From: Brienomyrus brachyistius
Lineage: Eukaryota > Chordata > Actinopteri > Osteoglossiformes > Mormyridae
Length of the DNA: 64,000 bases
NCBI RefSeq assembly: GCF_023856365.1
Contig: NC_064552.1
Coordinates: 5,714,097 to 5,778,096 of the forward strand
Direction of reading: 5' to 3'
Position 1 is the first letter of the stretch. Every line of letters starts with the position of its first letter. Positions 52,801 to 61,800 of this stretch are shown here, in pieces. The position numbers were made by a program, and so were the translations under genes. Below the pieces are notes generated by a model. The model was not told the DNA's origin, made no database searches, and saw only the letters and a program-made list of their open reading frames with translations.

Positions 52801-55800
52801 CCACTCACCTCTTGGTGCATCACCTGCTGATCCGATTAAAGGGATCTGCAGATTTCCCAGGTGCCTGTCAGTCAAATAGATTGGGCCGGAGGCAAAACAC
52901 TTGATAAGAGGGGGTGTTTTAAGGGAAGGTTTAGGGTCCACTTGGGGGGGGGGGGGGGGGGGTTTGGATTGAGCGCGAAGTCTACAGGGTCTGTGGTCAC
53001 ATGATGGCACCCAGATGGACCTGGGGGTCCGAAGCAGTGGTATACAAGCCCAGAAAAGCTTCTTACCAAGATCAAGGTGGGGGGGGGATAAGCCTGATTT
53101 AAATGTGTTCCCTTGGAAGGCTATAATTTGTATTCTACATCTCCAGTGCCGTGGTCCATTAGGCTTTCTGCATCCATGCACGGACTCATGCAAGCTTTCT
53201 TGCAGGGCTGCAGTGGAGGCCGGCGACATTCCGACAGCCTCCCTGGGTAGTGCTTGAGTTTCGCAGAGAATTCCCGCTCAAACAGACTCACTCACAGGCT
53301 TCAAGTTTCCATACTCCTTGCCAGCAGGGAGCAAGCAGAGCTGCTCGAGACGGGAAGGATGGGAAGTTCTCGGGAGGTGCGGGGGAGGGGGGCGGAGGGC
53401 ACAAGGCGGTAACAAGAAGAAAGGAACGCCATGGGACATTAAACAAAAGGATGGGGGTCTTTAAACGTAATGTAGTTATTCAAAGATCATCGCAACCAGC
53501 CAGAAAGACCTATTTTTAAATTTGCGGTTATCTTGTACAATTGAAGTTCATGCATGCAACATTTCAATACACAGAGAAACACTCCGGAGGATTTGGAGCC
53601 ACTGTTTAAAGGGTTCTGCAATGCTGAGGGACTCAGAAGCTGTCAGGCAGCCCCCATCTTGGTTGGGAGCATGGGGGGGGCTGTGTGGAACGGCATTTAA
53701 ACCAATTGATCTGGCAGAGATATAAGAAACAGGCTTCAGGGGCACCGGAGAAGACAAGAGGCAAGGAGCGGATGGATCTTAATGAGAAGATGGGCAGATT
53801 GCAGAAGCAGAGCGGCACCAGGGGAATGGCTGATCAGAGTCGGCAGGTTTCTAAAAACGCCCGGGCGCTCGCCCCCTTGGACTCGCCGCCGATAATGGCC
53901 CTGGGGAGGGAGGCGTCCTCACTGGGACAGGACTCCCCATTCTGCACTGCCCCACCATCCATCCCGCCCCTAACACATCAGATCCTCAGGCTTGAAGTCT
54001 GGCTCTGAAGGTGGTTAATAAGCGCCATGTAGTCCTGCTTTTTCCCTGCACACCACATTCCATTCAAATTATTTATATAGTGCATTTTCACAATATTACA
54101 TTGTCTCAAAGCGCTTTACATTGTCCCTGACCAAAGTCCCCTGAGATCAAGCCAGGTGGCAGCGGGCAGAAAAACTTTAGGAGGAACCAGACTCATAGGG
54201 GGAGCCTAACCGCCTGGGCCGGGAATGGAAGTTCTGATTTATAAAGTAAAACTGTGGATAGTCCAGGAATCAATGCAGAAGATGCATCCACACCTGAATC
54301 ATAAATCTGTCCCGAAGTCACTCAGACTCACTTGAAGACAAGATGGACTCTAAATACTGAGGCCATTAAATGGCAACTTTCAATGGCAGACAGACTCACC
54401 TCCCAGAAGGCGGGGTCTTTCCGGCAGATCTGATAATGCAGAACCACAGCCTGTTGCTGATCGTTGGCACGCGACAGCAGGGCTGCTCGGGTTGCTGTTA
54501 GTGTCCCGGCTCTTCAGCGTCAAGCACACACGAGCAGGGGCACATGGCAGCTCGTTACGGGACAGCGGTAAATCACAGTAAAGAAAGGCCGGGCCATTAA
54601 GCTCATGCAAACAAGCCTGGCCGTACGTCACCACCGCTGCCGTCAGCCACTTAACCGGGAAATGAAGCGGAAACCGAACCCAAACAATGATGACAATGAG
54701 GCAAGATCTCTTCTCTTTTTTTAAACACCTTGTAATTGGGCTAGAGCCGCATTTCACTTTAATGGCTACCTGACAAGCAGGGTCGTAATGGACAAGGGGC
54801 CGGCCCACATCGCCAGGCGGGGGCAGAATTAAAGGAGGGAAGAAACAGCGGCAAACACTTTGGGACACAAGCAGGCTTTACCGCAGAGACCCAGGGGCAA
54901 AACAAAAAAAAATAAAATAAATGATATTGATTAAAGTTTTGATATGACAGGGAGAGGAAGTTGGCCGGGTCACACCCCCGCAAGCGATACCATCTTAAAG
55001 CCCTAAGCGTCCACTTTAAGGAGCAGCAGGACTTAACCAAACAGCATGTACATTATGAGAGATATGAGCTAAAATAATGTCCTCTATAGAGGACAAAAAA
55101 AGAACTGCAGGATCTCAGGAGAATAAACAGACAGCAGAGGGAAAACAAGATGAAACAGGACATGAGGCACAAGGGCACCAGTTAAATCCCACTGGATGCT
55201 GTTCCTGCACCCGCCTGCTATAGTTTAAAACAGCGATTCTCATCCCAGTCCGTGAGGACTACTAGCCGGTCTGCATTTATGCTCCTTCCCAGCTTCCCGC
55301 CAATCAGGAACAGCGAATACCTGGTACAGGTGTGTGGGGGGGGGGGCTGCGAAGGAGCAAAAACGTAGCCAAACTGGGGGTCCCAAAGGACAGGATTGAG
55401 AAGCACCGCTTTGAAAGACAGCTAATTAAGATAAAATCCAGCCATCTAAATCCCGGCAGCACGTACCTTAACTACCCCAACACGTTAATCTCGATGTAAG
55501 TCATATCAAACTGACCGCCCCCGTTAATTACCCATAAACAGGATTAATCTCTCGCACTCGGTGGCATCAGCGCAGGTGAGCGCCGTTGCCCGCGGCGCCG
55601 AGGCTGAACAGACCCGCCTGTGGCCCCTCCGTGCAGCATTAGTAAGACGCTCGCTTTCACGAGCCCTCACTCCCGGAGCGTGTGACACGCTTAGCGGCTT
55701 AGCGGAGGAGAATGACTGCTTTCTTATGCGCGCAGTGAGCTTTAATTAAGCTTCTGATGGATGGAGGGAGAGAAAGAGGCGTAATTGAGTTGCCACTTTA

Positions 55801-58800
55801 GCTTTTTTGTGCAAAAATTACAATACAGACCATCTGTACTAACGTGCAAATACCAATGGGAGGGAGCTGAGCTGAGCTTCAGGCTTTACTGCGTGATCTC
55901 AGAGAGGCAGGTTTTCTGCGGTCTGTACCTGCATCCCTCTGATAGAGGCAGGCCCTCCCGCAGTCTGTACCTGCATCCCTCTGATAGAGGCAGGCCCTCC
56001 CGCAGTCTGTACCTGCATCCCTCTGATAGAGGCAGGCCCTCCCGCAGTCTGTACCTGCATCCCTCTGATAGAGGCAGGCCCTCCCGCAGTCTGTACCTGC
56101 ATCCCTCTGATAGAGGCAGGCCCTCCCGCAGTCTGTACCTGCATGTTCAGGGAGGCAGGTTTCCTGCAACTGTACCCACACATTCTCAGAGAGGCAGGCT
56201 TCCAGCGGTCTGCACCTTCTGAGAGAGGCAGGCCCTGCCAGTCAGTACCTGCACATTCTCAGAGAGGCAGGCTTCCAGCGGTCTATACCTGCACCCTCTA
56301 ATAAAAGCAGGCTGTCCTAAAGTCTGTATCCACACACTTTCAGAGATGCAGGCGTCCTGCGGTCTGCACCTTCTGATAGAGGCAGGCCCTGCCACAGTCA
56401 GTACCTGCACACTCAGAGAGGCAGGCTTTGCGTGGTCTGTACCCGCACCCTCTGATAAAGGCAGGCCATCCTGTAGTCCGTACCCACACACTTCCAGATA
56501 AACAAGCCTCCCACGTACTGTACCTGCACACTCTCAGAGGCAGACCTCCTATGGTCTGCACTTGCACCCTCTGATAGAGGCAGGCCTCCTGCAGTCTGTA
56601 CCCGCACACTCTCAGTGAGGCAGGCCTCCTGCAGTCTGTACCCACACGCTCTCAGAAAGGCAGGTCCCCAGCAGTTTGTACCTGCATGCTTTTATAGAGG
56701 CAGGCCTCTCACAGTCTGCACCTGCACTTGCTGCCAAGAAGCTCTATCACATCCCTTGGATGTAAGGCACATTCACACAGGGTAATTAAAGGCAGACGTG
56801 AACTTTCAGAATGACACCAGCAAGAGAAACTACTGATTAATTGCTCCCACCATGACGCACTTGATTCAGGCTTTAACCAGTCATACTCGTCACATGATAG
56901 TCACCTTCCCCCTTACTGCTGGTGTTTAAATCCCAGGTAAAGGAACTGGAAACATTTCTCAGATGTAAACTACTGCACTCAGACCAACAGGAAAGTGAAG
57001 CAATCGAATCCGAATGTTAAGATGCCATTTTCAAGAAGAATAATTACTTGCAGTTGGAGGCAGGAAATAATCTGTGAAACACTCATATAACAGGAAGCAT
57101 CATAAAAGCACCAATCACTGTAAAGTGTGTCACACATTACGGCTGTGTTTTAAACAGGGATTGTATAGGAGAGATCAAGAATTTAATCAAGATCAAGATC
57201 AATGGTTTGTATCTCACGAAGCAAAAACAACATACATTGCTGAACTGGGAAGAACTGTACTCATCGAGGTCAGAGGGCAACCTGCCTGAATGAGAGGAAT
57301 CCAAATTGCTCAGCATAACCCGCGGCAAAGCTCCGTGGTACGCGTGACTTACATAGATAAATGAACCAATCAGATTGCTGAATGCTTTGGGCTGGTGAGA
57401 TCACCAGACACATGCTCCGAAAACTCACTGCATGGTTCATCAGGTCCACCACCCTCAAATCTCTCCTCACCCCCTATCTCTCCTACCGCTTTCCCTCTGA
57501 CACATATCCCATTCACTTAAAAGTTGCCTTTATCCAAAGTGATGTACAATTAAGAAATGGAAGGTCAGTCTCTGGAGTGACTGGGGGGTTAAGGGCCTTG
57601 CTCAGTGGCCAAACGGTGAATCCACTCTCTTGACCAAGGGATTATGAACTGGCAACCGTCTAATCAGTGTCCAAACCCACGGAACCACATGCCAACTCCA
57701 CACAGATACATAATATCTGCGGAAAAATTCTCTGAGTCCTCTGTGCCACTGTCCACCCTGCCATTGCATCTGCATGCGGCTTGCATCAATACGCAACCTG
57801 TCCACCCCTTATGAAGAAAACATGGATCCCCATGGCTCCAATTAGTTAGGTGGGGGGAGGGCTGCATATAATAGGTGACTGTGCAGGTGGCGCAGGCTGC
57901 AGAGCATTACCAGCTCCGTATACACACTACTTGCTGGCCCTAAACCATCATCTGAGGTCATTAAGCCGCATTACAGGAACATGATGCAAGCCATTTACTT
58001 AGACGTTCAGCCCACTCTGGGATTAACGGCACACTTGCATTCCCACGCAGCCGCATCCCATCGGGATACACAAACATATCACAGACAGCAAATGACTCAC
58101 GCGGCAAAATGGACCCCAAGAACGGATGGCGTTCGGCCAATAGCTTGAAGAGGATGAAAGTCGCATGACGTGAGGAGGCGACAAAAGTGGGGAGGCAGCA
58201 CAAGACTAGAGGGGCAAAATGCAAGAGTTACTGCGGCTTGTGTTCCATAAGCGAAGCCATCTCAAATAACTTCCAGATGCCACACGGTCACAGGATCCCC
58301 TGACTATGATGTCCAAGTCGTAGCCGTCTTTAAAAGGGGGCGGGGGGCAGACAGTTTTATGAAGCTGACCCGAATGTTCAGTTCAAAAGGGACGGAGGCC
58401 AAGGTGCCTCGGCCTGCTAGAGTCTACATGTGCACAGGCACAGAGTAAATTCCGGCGCAGCCTTTGGTCAGGAGCGGCTCGGGTCCCGGGTTTGTCCTGA
58501 AGGACGGTGATGTCACTCAGAGCTGCGGCCGCAAGCCGATTCACATCCTGTTGATGGTGCAAAGCGCAGAGAAGTCTGAGGACGGCTCCTCTACGGTCAG
58601 CAGCCACAGGGGCGGGCTGTAGTTAATGCCACCAGGGGAGTTTTACAATAATAACAACCCACATGTCTGGGGGAGTCTCTCCTAATGGGTGGTCAGTGGT
58701 ATCCTTCTGTAATGAACCAATCGGGTTACAGCACAAATAAGGGACATAAATCACAGAAACATGGATCACAGATAAGGGAGCACTAACTGCAAACAGAGCC

Positions 58801-61800
58801 TTCTTACCGTTTAACAACAACGTAATAAACACAATGCAGTTGCCAGCCATCACTAGGGGGCGCTAAGACGTCAGTCACGATGAGATGGGCATGGGGGCGC
58901 TTGGGTTGAGTGGTTAGACGGGGCTGGCAACGGGAGTTCAGCAGTTAACGAGCTTTGGGAATTCTCCTCCGGAAACCCCATTCGTCAAAATTATGGCGAT
59001 GACGCGCCCCAAGCGGAATGCTGTAAGCGTTTAAATGGCGGTAAGAGAGTGCAAATAGCTTCAGCGGCATGCGGAGATATACCGTACTGCTCCATGGGGG
59101 TCGACGCCCTCCTGTTATCCCCCCTAGACACGGTCCAAAAACACAAATCGGTTCCCCAGGATGTCGACGGCAATTTGTTGGTAATACTAACTGCTAATAG
59201 CATGAGGGTGTCATTTAAAAACAAGAGACAACCTATAAACATCCCGAAACACATGCTTATACTGCTCTGCAACGAAAAACTCGTCTCTCCGGTCAGAAGC
59301 AAAAAAAAAATAATAATAAAAAAAAATAAATAAATGCTAATTTGAATGTGTGGCTAAAACCACAAATGCTACAGGCATGAAGCTAAAGATCAAAGCCCCA
59401 CAGGCCACTGGGGGCAGGGATAGCAGCCATTTGCAGGACTATTAAACAGTTTGCATTAACTACAGTCTCAAGGAAACAAATCAAGCTGTAACTGGCGTTG
59501 AAAGATTACGTTAATGGGACAGGTCCAAGTGAAGCGTGATGGGTAGGCAAGCAGGACCAGGCACAGACCGTCAGCCCAACACAGACCCGACCCAACACCC
59601 CAAAGAGAAGGAGCTCTCCGCTGTGATGCTCATCCAAGTAAGCATCCAATTAAAGTAATTCATTTTTTTTAAATCCAAACGATAAATAACAGGTTATAAA
59701 TGCATCAGAAGTACACTCAGGAAAGATCTGCAAATGATGCAAAATAATTCCTATAGCAGGAATGGAAGCGCGTCCCGTGGAAAACCCGCGAGTGGTAATT
59801 GAAGGATGCAGCACATTCCTGCAGACAGATACACTGATTATTAGGCTGTCAATCAGCCGAATACGCAGACGTGTGCTCACGCACGCATGCACACGCGCAA
59901 CGATTAATTAAACTGATCAGTGGACTACAGTGCCCCCCCCCACCACCCAGCCCAAACACACCACACCATAATCCCACCACCATCACACTTCTGTGTTAAT
60001 GAATGCTTCTATTCTGAATAAGCCTACCACTTCCTACCATCTCAGACTCAGCACAGTTAATTACAAAATCTTTAAAGGATCTCTCGTTTTAGAAAACCAT
60101 CATCTGTATTCATATATTCATACACAAATACCCCTTCTTCCTTCAGATAATTATTCTGTATGCATTCACAGACAGGTAATGCAGTCCCTCTCTCTTTTGC
60201 TGTGGCGAACAAAGGGTAGCTACTCATACACTCTCCTCCTCAAACCTCCACATGGACACAGCCCCACACGCCTATACAAGCCGGACCAAGTTCTGAGGTC
60301 CAGCCGCCACTCTCCCATTAAATGAGAACCATGACTCTGTGGTTCCGTGGTCAGGGAAGCAGCCTCTGATCAAACACGGCGGTCAGTCAAAGGTACATGT
60401 GCATCACGGCTCAGAGAGGGTTTGTGTCAGTCTCTACTGCGCCAGCTCTATCTTTGCAAGCGACACTGGCTGACTGCAAACTATCAGCAGCTTCGTATTA
60501 ATAACAGGCTCCCTGTATCATAGCAGACCTGATGATGTCATGTTTTAATACTCATAGCACAGGAGGCCAGGCAATAAAGTCAGCACAAACGGCCTTGAGC
60601 CACCAAAACAGCTCCAGGGATATTTACAGGTGTCCTGTTTCACATGGTCTCCTCAAAGTCCCTTGTTCCTGTTACCTAAAAAGGAGCCTCTCATGTTGTG
60701 CAGGCTAATTAAAGAGAAGAAACTAAATCTAAAACTAAATTGCGCAAGGACTCCCCGCGTAGAAATATTCAGACGCAGAACGTTCAGGCACAACTTAGTA
60801 GGATTTTGTGTAATGGATATAAAATGGATTGTAACAGCGCTAGTGTTCAGTGTCTGGAAAACAAGTAGACCGGGGGGTGGGGGGGGCGAGGGTGGGGGAA
60901 CACACCTATCTACACCCCCATGATCCCAGCAGCAGCGGGTGAAGCTTTGGACAAACACTGAAGAGTGAATCTCGGGCAGGTGAGATATGCTGTACCCACG
61001 AAAGGACAAAGCACGCACACGCACGCAGACACACGCACACGCACGCAGACACGCAGACACGCACACGCACAGACACACGCACACGCACACGCACAGACAC
61101 ACGCACACGCACAGACACACGCACACGCACACGCACGCAGACACGCACAGACACACGCACACGCACACGCACGCAGACACACACACACGCACAGACACAC
61201 ACACACGCACAGACACACACGCACGCAGACACGCACAGACACACGCACACGCACGCGCACGCAGACACGCACAGACACACGCACGCGCACGCAGACACGC
61301 ACAGACACACGCACACGCACGCGCACGCAGACACACGCACACGCACAGACACACGCACACGCACACGCACGCAGACACGCACAGACACACGCACACGCAC
61401 ACGCACGCAGACACGCACAGACACACGCACGCGCACGCAGACACGCACAGACACACGCACGCACACGCAGACACACACACACGCACACGCACACGCACGC
61501 AGACACGCACAGACACACGCACACGCACGCGCACGCAGACACACACACACGCACAGACACACGCACACGCACACGCACGCAGACACGCACAGACACACGC
61601 ACACGCACGCGCACGCAGACACACACACACGCACAGACACACGCACACGCACGCGCACGCAGACGCAGACACACACACACGCACAGACACACGCACACAT
61701 ACAGTTGTCATACAGTTCTGCACATGCAGACACACAACGTACAACTGCGTGATCAAGAGCAGCATTAACCAACCAACAGCAGAAAATCCCATCATAAATA

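Noticed and set aside
55921..56146. Regular repeat array resembling CRISPR
   Set aside because: Units are contiguous with no unique spacers, and the genome is vertebrate.
55785..56645. Repeat-protein-like frames on both strands
   Set aside because: They arise from the 42-bp minisatellite, whose unit length is a multiple of three. Equivalent frames exist on both strands.
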